Of a stretch of 64,000 nucleotides of DNA, positions 52,646 through 60,990 are shown piece by piece. The translations under genes and the position numbers were made by a program. Origin of the DNA: Lentisphaerae bacterium GWF2_50_93 (GTDB taxonomy: Bacteria > Verrucomicrobiota > Lentisphaeria > Victivallales > GWF2-50-93). The stretch lies in the NCBI GenBank assembly GCA_001804815.1, contig MHBI01000099.1:124001-188000 (forward strand), in the 5' to 3' direction. How positions within the stretch are numbered: the stretch's first letter is position 1; each line of letters begins with the position of its first letter. The notes beneath the pieces are model-generated. The model did not search any database. It was not told where the DNA came from and was given only the letters and a program-made list of their open reading frames with translations.

Positions 52646-53674
52646 ATGAAAAAGAAACAATTCGCCAGTGATAATTACAGTGGAATATGTCCGGAGGCAT
52701 GGCATGCATTGTCAGAAGCCAACAAGGACCACGCTATTCCCTACGGGGAAGATCAGTGGACGGCTGAAGCCGCGGATTTATTCCGTGATCTCTTTGAGAC
52801 GGACTGCGAGGTGTTCTTTGTCTTTAACGGCACCGCCGCCAACAGCCTGGCCATCTCACATTGCTGCCATTCGTTCCACAGCATCGTCTGTGCATCCTGC
52901 GGCCATATCGAGACTGATGAGTGCGGAGCTCCGGAATTCTTTTCCAATGGTGCTAAGTTGCTGCATGTGGACTCGCCTGATGGCAAGCTTGATATTGCAG
53001 CTGTAGAAGAAGCGATTACCCGGCGTGACGACATTCATTATCCGAAAGCAAAAGTCCTGAGCATTACCCAGTCGACTGAGTGCGGGACGGTTTACAATGT
53101 CGATGATTTGCGTGGGATTCATGAAGTGGCATTACGCCACCGGTTGCGGGTGCATATGGATGGTGCGAGATTCGCAAATGCAGTGGCTTCCCTCGGAGTG
53201 GCGCCAAAGGAAATCACCTGGAAAGTAGGGGTGGATGTGCTCTGCTTCGGCAGTACAAAAAATGGCGCGGTTGCCGGCGAAGCTGTTATCTTCTTCGACA
53301 AGGAATTGGCGAAGGACTTCGACTACCGTTGCAAACAGGCCGGACAGCTTGCCAGCAAAATGCGCTTTCTTTCAGCTCCTTTGGTCGGAATGCTGAAAAA
53401 CGATGTCTGGATCAGGAATGCCGGGCACGCTAATAAAATGGCTGGAAAACTGCAGCAGCGGCTGCGAGAGATCGGCATCAATGAATTTCTGTTCCCCCGC
53501 GAGGCAAATGCCTTGTTTTTAACTCTCTCCGACAAAACTGCAGGTATCATGGCGGATAAAGGTTGGAGAATATATAACTTTATCGGGGGTGCACATCGCC
53601 TGATGTGCGGTTGGGACACCACGGATCAGGATATCGATGATATCATCGCCGACTTAAAAGATGCAATAAAATAG
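52646..53674 (+). CDS. ltaE: Low-specificity L-threonine aldolase
   Basis: This 342-aa PLP enzyme cleaves threonine and related beta-hydroxy amino acids to glycine and an aldehyde. Landmarks are SDNYSGICPEA at the N-terminus, FVFNGTAANSLAI for the cofactor phosphate, 'HIETDECGAPEFFSNGAKL', VHMDGARFANAV with the PLP Asp, and FGSTKNGAV with the Schiff-base Lys near residue 205. Amino-acid catabolism within a glycan operon fits the co-located peptidases: Ser and Thr released from an O-glycoprotein would be natural substrates. Confidence 0.9.
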   Translation: MKKKQFASDNYSGICPEAWHALSEANKDHAIPYGEDQWTAEAADLFRDLFETDCEVFFVFNGTAANSLAISHCCHSFHSIVCASCGHIETDECGAPEFFSNGAKLLHVDSPDGKLDIAAVEEAITRRDDIHYPKAKVLSITQSTECGTVYNVDDLRGIHEVALRHRLRVHMDGARFANAVASLGVAPKEITWKVGVDVLCFGSTKNGAVAGEAVIFFDKELAKDFDYRCKQAGQLASKMRFLSAPLVGMLKNDVWIRNAGHANKMAGKLQQRLREIGINEFLFPREANALFLTLSDKTAGIMADKGWRIYNFIGGAHRLMCGWDTTDQDIDDIIADLKDAIK

Positions 53675-53687
53675 GACAGGAGATTAT

Positions 53688-54956
53688 ATGGAAAAAGTGA
53701 AGGTGATAGTCATAGGGGCCGGGGGGCGCGGCACGGTTTATGCCAATTGCGCCAAGGAAAACAAGGATAAGGTGGTGGTGGTAGGTGTTGCGGAACCGCG
53801 TGATTTCTTCCGCGAGCGGATTGTAAAGGAGCACGGCATTCCTGCGGGCAATGTCTTCAGGAGCTGGGAGGAAGCGGCCAGGCGCGAGAAATTTGCAGAT
53901 GTGGCGGTAGTTGGGACGCAGGACAAGATGCATGTAGAGCCAATGCGTGCTTTCGCCAGCAAGGGTTATCATGTCCTGCTGGAAAAACCGATGGCCCCTG
54001 AGGCCGAGGGATGCAGGGAGATTTCAAGGATCGCCAAGAAGAATGGCATTATCTTTGCCGTCTGCCACGTGCTGCGCTATACCGACTATACGCGGAAAAT
54101 GAAGGAAATAATTGATTCAGGCGCCATCGGAGAGATTGTCAGCATGCAGCATCTTGAACCTGTCGGCTACTGGCATTTCGCCCATTCGTTCGTCCGGGGC
54201 AACTGGCGCAAGGAGAGCGAGTCCTCCAGCATGCTGCTGGAGAAATCCTGCCATGATCTTGATTGGATCCGGTATATCATGGATTGCCGCTGCGAATCGG
54301 TTTCCTCCTTCGGATCACTAAAGCATTTTACCAGGAAGAACCAGCCAAAAGGAGCGTCTGACCGATGCCTTGACTGCAAGGTCGGGGCGGAATGCCCATA
54401 CTCGGCTGTCCGTTTCTACCAGGACAGGATTAAGACGAATTCGCTGGGCTGGCCGGTGGACGTCATCACTTCCGATCTTACCGTCGATGGCGTGAACAAG
54501 GCGCTTCGCGATGGCCCTTACGGACGCTGCGTCTACGCCTGTGACAACGACGTCGTCGACAACCAGGTGGTCAATATGAGTTTTGAAGGAAACCGCACGG
54601 TCTCATTCTCGATGATCGGATGTTCCGGATTCGGCGGTAGAAGGACCACTGTCTTTGGTACACGCGGAGAGCTTTATGGCGACAGCGATAAGATTAAGCT
54701 ATTTGACTTTCTTACAGGGAAACATGCCGATATAGAGACAAAATCACCTGAAGCCGGTTTTCTCGGTGGGCATGGAGGTGGAGACCCCAAGTTGTTTGCA
54801 GGCTTTATCGATGCGGTCGCTGCTGGCGACAGTTCAAGGATACTGACAGGCCCGGATGTTTCGCTGGAATCGCACCTGATGGTCTTTGCCGCCGAAAAGT
54901 CGCGCAGGGAAAACCGCGTGGTTGAAATGAAAGAAATGTATAGGGGGAACCTCTAA
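53688..54956 (+). CDS. Gfo/Idh/MocA oxidoreductase with Cys-rich insert; stop supplied by MITE
   Basis: This 422-aa dehydrogenase has AGGAGA before ATG 53688. Rossmann motif IGAGGRGTVYA, EKP strand VLLEKPMAPE and KSCHDLDWIRYIMD are intact. A Cys cluster, CLDCKVGAECPYSA (about residues 225-238), parallels that of the 40213 enzyme. The final codons (GNL) and the TAA stop lie inside the left terminal repeat of a 278-bp insertion, so the original C-terminus was probably a little different. The catalytic part is complete. Confidence 0.87.
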   Translation: MEKVKVIVIGAGGRGTVYANCAKENKDKVVVVGVAEPRDFFRERIVKEHGIPAGNVFRSWEEAARREKFADVAVVGTQDKMHVEPMRAFASKGYHVLLEKPMAPEAEGCREISRIAKKNGIIFAVCHVLRYTDYTRKMKEIIDSGAIGEIVSMQHLEPVGYWHFAHSFVRGNWRKESESSSMLLEKSCHDLDWIRYIMDCRCESVSSFGSLKHFTRKNQPKGASDRCLDCKVGAECPYSAVRFYQDRIKTNSLGWPVDVITSDLTVDGVNKALRDGPYGRCVYACDNDVVDNQVVNMSFEGNRTVSFSMIGCSGFGGRRTTVFGTRGELYGDSDKIKLFDFLTGKHADIETKSPEAGFLGGHGGGDPKLFAGFIDAVAAGDSSRILTGPDVSLESHLMVFAAEKSRRENRVVEMKEMYRGNL

Positions 54957-55222
54957 AAATTGGCATATGGCGCGCGACAGGAGATTATGGAGATACGGCA
55001 AGGAGCAAACGCCAGGAGCAGCCCTGCAACGGGCTGTGACTGGATTTGCGACGATGACGGAATCCATAAGAATCAGTCGCCCTTTGGGTTGCGGATCTTT
55101 TTGGCTCAAAGAAGAATGTTCCTCAGTCGGCGTATCGCTTTGGATACGCCTCCATCAGAAATTCTTTTTGAGCTTTCAAAAATCTTCCGCAACGCGCCAA
55201 ATGCGAATTTTTAGAGGTTCCC
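54945..55222. mobile_element. 278-bp MITE-like element
   Basis: Terminal inverted repeats of 29 bp (54945-54973 and 55194-55222) match at 27 positions, with outer ends GGGAACCTCTAAAAATT. The interior has no credible gene but folds: GGCGTATC/GATACGCC form an 8-bp hairpin, enclosed by a longer imperfect stem (GCTCAAAGAAGAAT with ATTCTTTTTGAGC). A clear target duplication is not evident; TAGG on the left and TAAG on the right are only similar. A truncated copy of one end lies at 27478. No transposase gene is in the window. Confidence 0.82.
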
Positions 55223-55253
55223 TAAGGATTAAATTCTAATAAGGATATGTATA

Positions 55254-57002
55254 ATGCAGCAGACTGAATTCAAGAAGGAAACGATTAAGGCGGATGTATG
55301 TGTCGTTGGAGGCGGGATGGCAGGCCTGTGCGCGGCAATCGCTTCAGCGCGTAACGGCGCCAGCACCATTCTGGTCCAGGACCGTTCTGTCCTGGGCGGC
55401 AACGCCTCCTCGGAAATAAGGATGTGGATTTGCGGTGCGAGGTGCAATTTCGATGACACGAAGATAGAGAACACCGAGGCTGGAATACTGGAGGAGATCA
55501 GGCTGCGGAACTACTACTACAATCCTGAGCTCAATTATCCGCAATGGGACAATGTGCTCTATGGCATTGCCAGAACACAGGAGAACCTTACCCTGATCCT
55601 GAACTGCCCTGTGAACGAGGTCAGGATGGACGGGAACAGGATCAAGTCGGTCCGTGGATGGCAGACAAGCAGCCAGAAATGGATTGATATCGAAGCGAGG
55701 ATGTTCGCTGACTGTTCCGGGGATTCCGCCTTGCGCATCAGCGGCGCGGAATACCGCTGGGGACGCGAGGGAAGTGATGAATTCGGGGAGTCCCATGCAC
55801 CTTTGAAGCCTGACGACAAGACCATGGGCAATTCAATTCTGATACAATGCCGCGAGGTGACCGAACACCACCCCTTCATAGCTCCGCCATGGGCTCACCA
55901 TTATAATGAGGAAACTGTCCCCAAACGCGAGACATTCCCTGCGGGAAATAATTTCTGGTGGCTGGAGATAGGTGGAACCTCCGACACGATTGCCGACGCG
56001 GAGAATTTGCGGCATGAACTGCTCAAGATTGCATACGGTGTCTGGGAATATATGAAAAATCATCCGGACGGCCGAGGCCATAACTGGGAGCTTGAATGGA
56101 TAGGTTCAGTCCCCGGGAAAAGGGAGAATGTGCGATACGTAGGGGATCACATCCTCTGCCAGTCGGATGTCGAATCGGAGGGGAAGTTTGATGACCGCGT
56201 GGCATATGGCGGCTGGCCGATGGATGACCATCATCCCGGTGGAGTGACCTATCCCGGGGATCCGACAATATTCCATCCGGCGCCATCGCCGTACGGCATC
56301 CCGTTCCGGTGCCTGTATTCGAAGAACATTGAAAACCTCTTTTTTGCAGGCCGTAATATTTCTACCACGCACATGGCGTTGAGTTCCACAAGGGTGATAG
56401 GGACCTGTTCAATGCTGGGGCAGGTGGTTGGTACAGCGGCTGCGATGGCATGCGAACTCGGAGAAAAGCCACGTGGTATTTATGAAAGGCATATCGGGAA
56501 ATTGCAGCAGCTCCTGCTGGATCAGGACATATATATCCCATGGCTGAAGCGAAATGTTTCTGAAATATGCAGGAAGGCGACCATTAAGTTTGAAGGAGAA
56601 CACGGTGAAGCTGTTCTTGACGGCAAGGACCGTGAACACAAGGACGGACAGCATGCCTGGCTGGCAAAGGCGGGGCAGAGCCTGAGTTTCATGTTCGACA
56701 AGGAGCAGAAACTGTCACGGTGCCGCATTGTTTTCGATAGTAATTTTTCCCTGCATAAACGTCTGCCATGTTCATTCTTCAAGGCGGGCAGCCGGGTGAA
56801 AATGCCGGGAACACTCGTTCGTGATTTCGATATTGAAATCCTGGATGCCGACGGAAATTGGAAAATCGAGAAGTCCGTGAAAGACCAGATTCAACGCCAT
56901 CAGATTTTTGATTTGAAGGCCAGGACCAAAGGCGTGCGTCTCAAAATAAACAGAAGCTGGGGAAATGAAACCATCAAGGTGTTTTCGTTCGAAGTAAGGT
57001 GA
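55254..57002 (+). CDS. FAD-dependent oxidoreductase (FAD_oxidored family)
   Basis: This 582-aa flavoprotein shows the dinucleotide-binding motif DVCVVGGGMAGLCAAIASAR followed by GGNASSEIRMW, and the second FAD signature NLFFAGRNISTTHMALSSTR. PF12831 members oxidise unknown small molecules and are frequent in PVC and Bacteroidetes glycan loci. The C-terminal 120 residues form an added beta-sandwich (HAWLAKAGQSLSFMFD, then VRLKINRSWGNETIKVFSF). It starts 31 nt after the inserted element with AAGGA upstream, so expression depends on readthrough of that element or on a promoter within it. Confidence 0.87.
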   Translation: MQQTEFKKETIKADVCVVGGGMAGLCAAIASARNGASTILVQDRSVLGGNASSEIRMWICGARCNFDDTKIENTEAGILEEIRLRNYYYNPELNYPQWDNVLYGIARTQENLTLILNCPVNEVRMDGNRIKSVRGWQTSSQKWIDIEARMFADCSGDSALRISGAEYRWGREGSDEFGESHAPLKPDDKTMGNSILIQCREVTEHHPFIAPPWAHHYNEETVPKRETFPAGNNFWWLEIGGTSDTIADAENLRHELLKIAYGVWEYMKNHPDGRGHNWELEWIGSVPGKRENVRYVGDHILCQSDVESEGKFDDRVAYGGWPMDDHHPGGVTYPGDPTIFHPAPSPYGIPFRCLYSKNIENLFFAGRNISTTHMALSSTRVIGTCSMLGQVVGTAAAMACELGEKPRGIYERHIGKLQQLLLDQDIYIPWLKRNVSEICRKATIKFEGEHGEAVLDGKDREHKDGQHAWLAKAGQSLSFMFDKEQKLSRCRIVFDSNFSLHKRLPCSFFKAGSRVKMPGTLVRDFDIEILDADGNWKIEKSVKDQIQRHQIFDLKARTKGVRLKINRSWGNETIKVFSFEVR

Positions 57003-57011
57003 ATTTGAGGA

Positions 57012-57031
57012 TGTCGGGTTTCAGCCCGACA
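57012..57031. repeat. 7-bp hairpin after the FAD oxidoreductase gene
   Basis: TGTCGGG (57012-57018) pairs with CCCGACA (57025-57031) around TTTCAG. Similar stem-loops with a TTTAG or TTTCAG core lie at 355-376. It is REP-like or a weak terminator; no T-run follows directly. Confidence 0.5.
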
Positions 57032-57074
57032 ATTCCTGGATTTTTAATGGTTCCCATAAGAAAGTGAAGAGAAT

Positions 57075-57251
57075 ATGTTTGATGCCGAAAATATCGAGGG
57101 CGAAAATATATCCGCCGATAATGAGATATGCAGTTCATGTGGACAGGAACTTGGAAGCGGAGACGGCAGGTTCAGGAAACCTGATGAAGTTGTCTGCTTG
57201 AAATGCTATAAGAAGATCAATAATAATGGAAATAAAGAAGTGACATCATGA
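57075..57251 (+). CDS. 58-aa zinc-ribbon-like small protein
   Basis: This short acidic protein has two CxxC knuckles: CSSCGQEL (starting at residue 19) and CLKCYKK (starting at residue 42), separated by 19 residues, the spacing of a zinc ribbon. GAAGAG lies 4-9 nt before ATG 57075. Its TGA overlaps the ATG of the following beta-helix gene (ATGA), which supports real translation and coupling. It has no signal peptide and no recognised family. It could be a small regulator or an assembly factor for the downstream operon. Confidence 0.65.
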   Translation: MFDAENIEGENISADNEICSSCGQELGSGDGRFRKPDEVVCLKCYKKINNNGNKEVTS

Positions 57252-59083
57252 AAATAAGAACGGAATGTGGTTTCGGGAGGAAAATTGTTTGCCAGGCAAT
57301 ATTATTTCCAGCAATTGCTTTTGCAATGCATCAGCCGGCATTGGATGCCGCAGAGAAGTTTGATTGGATGCCAGCCGAATCCTTGAGCGACAATGCAAGG
57401 GGGGAGGATATCGGAGGCGAGCAGATCTTTCCGGAAATAACTGTCACCAAGACACCCAAGGCAACTGCGGATATTTCCAAATTCACCAGGGAGTATGTGA
57501 TAGATCTCAAGAAGTTCGGGATAAGCAACGAATGCAAAAATGCGGTGGAGACATCGAAAGGCATAAACCAGGCGCTGCAGGATGCAAAGACAGCCGGCGC
57601 AAACAGGATTGTATTCCCCAAAGGGACCTATCTGATAAGCGAAACCGATCCAGTTGTCCTGGACCATAAAGATACAATCATTGACTTGAACGGTGCGACT
57701 CTCCAGATCAATACAAACGGATTGCAGAAATATGCCGTTGTGCAAATAGTGCAGGGTGCGGAGAATCTCCGGCTGACCAATGGGACTATCCGGGGTGACA
57801 AGGATACGCATGATTACAAGACTGAGAAAGGAACCCATGAATGGGGTGCCGGGATCAGCTTTATCAGTGGACGCAATCTTGAAGTCGATCATATATTGTC
57901 ATGCAATATGACAGGTGACGGCGTTAGTTCCGGGACAAGCGGGACAAGGACCAGGGCCGAACTTCTTGCCACGATATTTCATACAATTCATGCAAGGGCA
58001 ATGGAGCAGGGTGCGTTTTCAGAAAAAGGGGACAAGGTCGACAGCAAGGAGAAGATGAGATCCATAAAACCCTATGATGTGACAAAATGCGGAGGTGAAT
58101 TCGAATTTGGATACATGGGCGGGTATCTGGGATATCCGTTCATCAAGGGCAGGGTTTATCAGGCTTATTTCTATGGTCCTGACATGAAATTCGTGGAAAA
58201 GAAAAAATGCCTCCAGTACAGGAAGGTTCAAATACCTGAAGGCGCCAATTTCCTGAACTTGGAATTCAACCAGCCGGAAATCTCAGATGAACCGGCTCAT
58301 GCTGGAGCCGCAAAGGGTGAGTGGATTGGCAGAATCAACAACTTCAAGCCCTCCACGGACGTTCATTTCCACCACAACCAGATGTCGCAGAACCGTAGGC
58401 TTGGCATGGCTTTCTGCGGAGGCCAGAAATGGGTCATCGAGGACAACCTGTTTGACAGCAACAAGGGTACAAGTCCAGGGTATGGAGTGGATTTCGAGGA
58501 CGGCTGGGAGCTGATGCAGGATATTGTGTTCAGGAACAATAAGTTCAAAGGCAATCCAGGAGATCTGGTTGTCTGCGCCGGGAGCGAATTGCTGTTCGAG
58601 GGGAATGAATTTGAGAAGAACATGGTCTTTCATGCCAGGGCGCATAATTACACATTCCGCAAGAACAAGGTTACCGGAGGAATAGTTGCATACACGACCA
58701 GGACAGGCGTCGCCAAGATTCACGACAATTCATATGAGAACTGCACGATGTCGATAAACTTCGATACAAAAGCCGTCGCCGACGGTTTAATCCGTAAGCC
58801 GGGACAGTCTGTGAGCACGCCTCCTCTCAAGCTTGAGAACGAGACGCTCCTCAATGTGAAGAAGGTGACTGGTACATACTTTAATTTCTTCAATTCAAAA
58901 ATGACGAATGTCCATTTCATTGCCGACAAGGAAACCCGCCTCATCAATTTCAAGGACTGTGAATTCATCGGCACCTCGCTTCAATATGCGAAAGACGTGC
59001 CGGAATTAGCAGTGAAGACGGAGAACTGCAAGGGGCGGTTGGAGTCGGGCCCGGTGAGTGAGGCCAGGAAGAAAGCGCCGTAG
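57248..59083 (+). CDS. Secreted parallel beta-helix (pectate lyase-like) protein, copy 1
   Basis: This 611-aa exported protein (signal region about 10-30) has the pectin-lyase-type start of a right-handed beta-helix: INQALQDAKTAGANRIVFPK followed by GTYLISE, DTIIDLNGATLQINTN, NLRLTNGTIRGDKDTHDYK and SGRNLEVDHILSCNMTGDGV, then helix coils such as VIEDNLFDSNKG and IVFRNNKFKGNPGDL. An inserted beta-sandwich (about 255-370) precedes the second helix block. It is probably a polysaccharide lyase or hydrolase; catalytic residues cannot be assigned by eye. It is coupled to the zinc-ribbon gene. Confidence 0.78.
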   Translation: MKIRTECGFGRKIVCQAILFPAIAFAMHQPALDAAEKFDWMPAESLSDNARGEDIGGEQIFPEITVTKTPKATADISKFTREYVIDLKKFGISNECKNAVETSKGINQALQDAKTAGANRIVFPKGTYLISETDPVVLDHKDTIIDLNGATLQINTNGLQKYAVVQIVQGAENLRLTNGTIRGDKDTHDYKTEKGTHEWGAGISFISGRNLEVDHILSCNMTGDGVSSGTSGTRTRAELLATIFHTIHARAMEQGAFSEKGDKVDSKEKMRSIKPYDVTKCGGEFEFGYMGGYLGYPFIKGRVYQAYFYGPDMKFVEKKKCLQYRKVQIPEGANFLNLEFNQPEISDEPAHAGAAKGEWIGRINNFKPSTDVHFHHNQMSQNRRLGMAFCGGQKWVIEDNLFDSNKGTSPGYGVDFEDGWELMQDIVFRNNKFKGNPGDLVVCAGSELLFEGNEFEKNMVFHARAHNYTFRKNKVTGGIVAYTTRTGVAKIHDNSYENCTMSINFDTKAVADGLIRKPGQSVSTPPLKLENETLLNVKKVTGTYFNFFNSKMTNVHFIADKETRLINFKDCEFIGTSLQYAKDVPELAVKTENCKGRLESGPVSEARKKAP

Positions 59084-59119
59084 TAAAGTACACGGAAAAC
59101 ATAATATAAGGATGTCATA

Positions 59120-60970
59120 ATGAAAATCAGAAAAAAGAATGACTGCGTGAAAAAGCTTATTGCGTCAGCTCTCATTTTTTCAGTCATAGCTCTGGGCTTG
59201 TCTACGCCGGTGTTGGCTGAAGACGAGGTTGTTGGAAAGAGGTTTGACTGGATGCCGGCCGAGTCTGTGAGCGAGAATTCAAGGGGGGAGGACATAGGCG
59301 GCGAGCAGATTATTCCGGAAATAACTGTCACCAAGACTCCCAAGGCGACTGCGGACATCGCCAAGTTCACCAGGGAGTATGTAATAGATCTCAAGAAGTT
59401 CGGGATAAGCAACGAATGCAAAAATCCGGCGGAGACATCGAAGGGCATAAACCAGGCCTTGCAGGACGCCAAGGCGGCCGGTGCAAACAGGATCGTATTC
59501 CCCAAAGGTACATATCTGATAAGCGAAACCGATCCCGTCGTGTTGGACCACAAGGACACGATCATAGACTTGAACGGTGCGACGCTCCAGATCAATACAA
59601 ACGGTCTGCCCAAATACGGGGTTGTCGATATAGTACAGGGTGCGGGAAATCTCCGGTTGACCAATGGAACGCTCAGGGGAGACAGGGATACGCATGATTA
59701 TAAGACCGAAAAGGGAACCCATGAATGGGGACAGGGAATAAGGTTTATAAGCGGGCGCAACCTCGAAATAGATCATATCTTGTCATGCAATATGACAGGT
59801 GATGGAGTAGCTTCAAGCACCAGCGGAACCCGGACGCGTCCGGAACTGCTTGCCACGATATTCTACTCGATTTATGCAAAGGAGTTTGAGCAGGGCGCGT
59901 TTTCAGGAAAAGGGGAGAAAACTGACAGCAAGGAAAAGATGCGATCAATAAAGCCCTATGATGTGACAAAGTGCGAGGGCGAATTCGAATTCGGTTATCT
60001 AAGCGGCTATCTGGGATACCCGTTCATCAAGGGAAGGGTTTATCAGGCATATTTCTATGGGCCGGATATGAAGTTCGTGGAGAAGAAAAAATGCCTGCAG
60101 TTCAGGAAGGTCCAGATTCCTGAAGGCGCCAAGTTCCTTCATTTGGAAATCAATCAGCCGGAAATCCCGGATGAACCAGCGCATGCCGGAGCTGCAAAGG
60201 GGAGCTGGATCGCCAGGATTACCAATTTCAAGCCGTCTACAGATGTCCATTTCCACCACAACCAGCTGTCACAGAACCGAAGGCTGGGCATGGCTTTCTG
60301 CGGGGGCCAGAAATGGGTCGTCGAGGATAATCTGTTTGATGGGAATAAAGGGACCAATCCCGGATACGGTGTTGATTTTGAAGACGGTGCCGAACTGGTT
60401 CAAGATGTTGTCTTCAGAAATAACAAGTTCAAGGATAATGCGGGAGATCTGGTAGTCTGCGCTGGAAGCGAATTGCTGTTTGAGGGGAACGAGATTGAGA
60501 AAAATGTGGTGTTCTGGGGCAGGACGCATAATTACACATTCAGGAAGAACAAGATCACAGGGGGTCTTGTTTCATATACTACCAGGACAGGAGTCGCTAA
60601 AATACAGGACAACAGCTATGAGAACTGTACGATGTCGATAACATTTGACACGAAGGCCGTTGCCGACGGTCTTGTCCGGAAGGCTGGTCAGACCGTGAGT
60701 ACGCCACCACTCAAGCTTGAGAACGAGAGTCTTGTCAATATGAAAAGAGTGACAGGAACTTATCTTAATTTTGTAAATTCAAAAATGACGAATGTCAACT
60801 TCACTGCCGACAAGGACACACGCCTGATCAATTTCATGAACTGTGAATTCACAGACACATCGCTTGAATACGCGAAGGATGGACCTGATGTGAATGTTAC
60901 GATCAAGAATTGCAAAGGCGAACTGAAGGAGTCAGGCCCCGGGATGGAGTCAAGGAAGAAAATACGCTAG
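59120..60970 (+). CDS. Secreted parallel beta-helix (pectate lyase-like) protein, copy 2
   Basis: This 616-aa tandem paralogue is nearly collinear with the preceding protein over the whole mature region (ANRIVFPKGTYLISETDPVV, SCNMTGDGVASSTSGTRTR, RRLGMAFCGGQKWVVEDN). The signal peptide region differs most, while the surface of the helix is almost constant. A strong AAGGA precedes ATG 59120. The high identity suggests recent duplication, or gene conversion that maintains both copies. Confidence 0.8.
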   Translation: MKIRKKNDCVKKLIASALIFSVIALGLSTPVLAEDEVVGKRFDWMPAESVSENSRGEDIGGEQIIPEITVTKTPKATADIAKFTREYVIDLKKFGISNECKNPAETSKGINQALQDAKAAGANRIVFPKGTYLISETDPVVLDHKDTIIDLNGATLQINTNGLPKYGVVDIVQGAGNLRLTNGTLRGDRDTHDYKTEKGTHEWGQGIRFISGRNLEIDHILSCNMTGDGVASSTSGTRTRPELLATIFYSIYAKEFEQGAFSGKGEKTDSKEKMRSIKPYDVTKCEGEFEFGYLSGYLGYPFIKGRVYQAYFYGPDMKFVEKKKCLQFRKVQIPEGAKFLHLEINQPEIPDEPAHAGAAKGSWIARITNFKPSTDVHFHHNQLSQNRRLGMAFCGGQKWVVEDNLFDGNKGTNPGYGVDFEDGAELVQDVVFRNNKFKDNAGDLVVCAGSELLFEGNEIEKNVVFWGRTHNYTFRKNKITGGLVSYTTRTGVAKIQDNSYENCTMSITFDTKAVADGLVRKAGQTVSTPPLKLENESLVNMKRVTGTYLNFVNSKMTNVNFTADKDTRLINFMNCEFTDTSLEYAKDGPDVNVTIKNCKGELKESGPGMESRKKIR

Positions 60971-60990
60971 GAACATAAGGGAAATAAATA

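Noticed and set aside
54957..55239. Two overlapping small reading frames between the oxidoreductase genes
   Set aside because: They lie inside an element with terminal inverted repeats, follow its hairpins, and have neither family features nor good ribosome sites.
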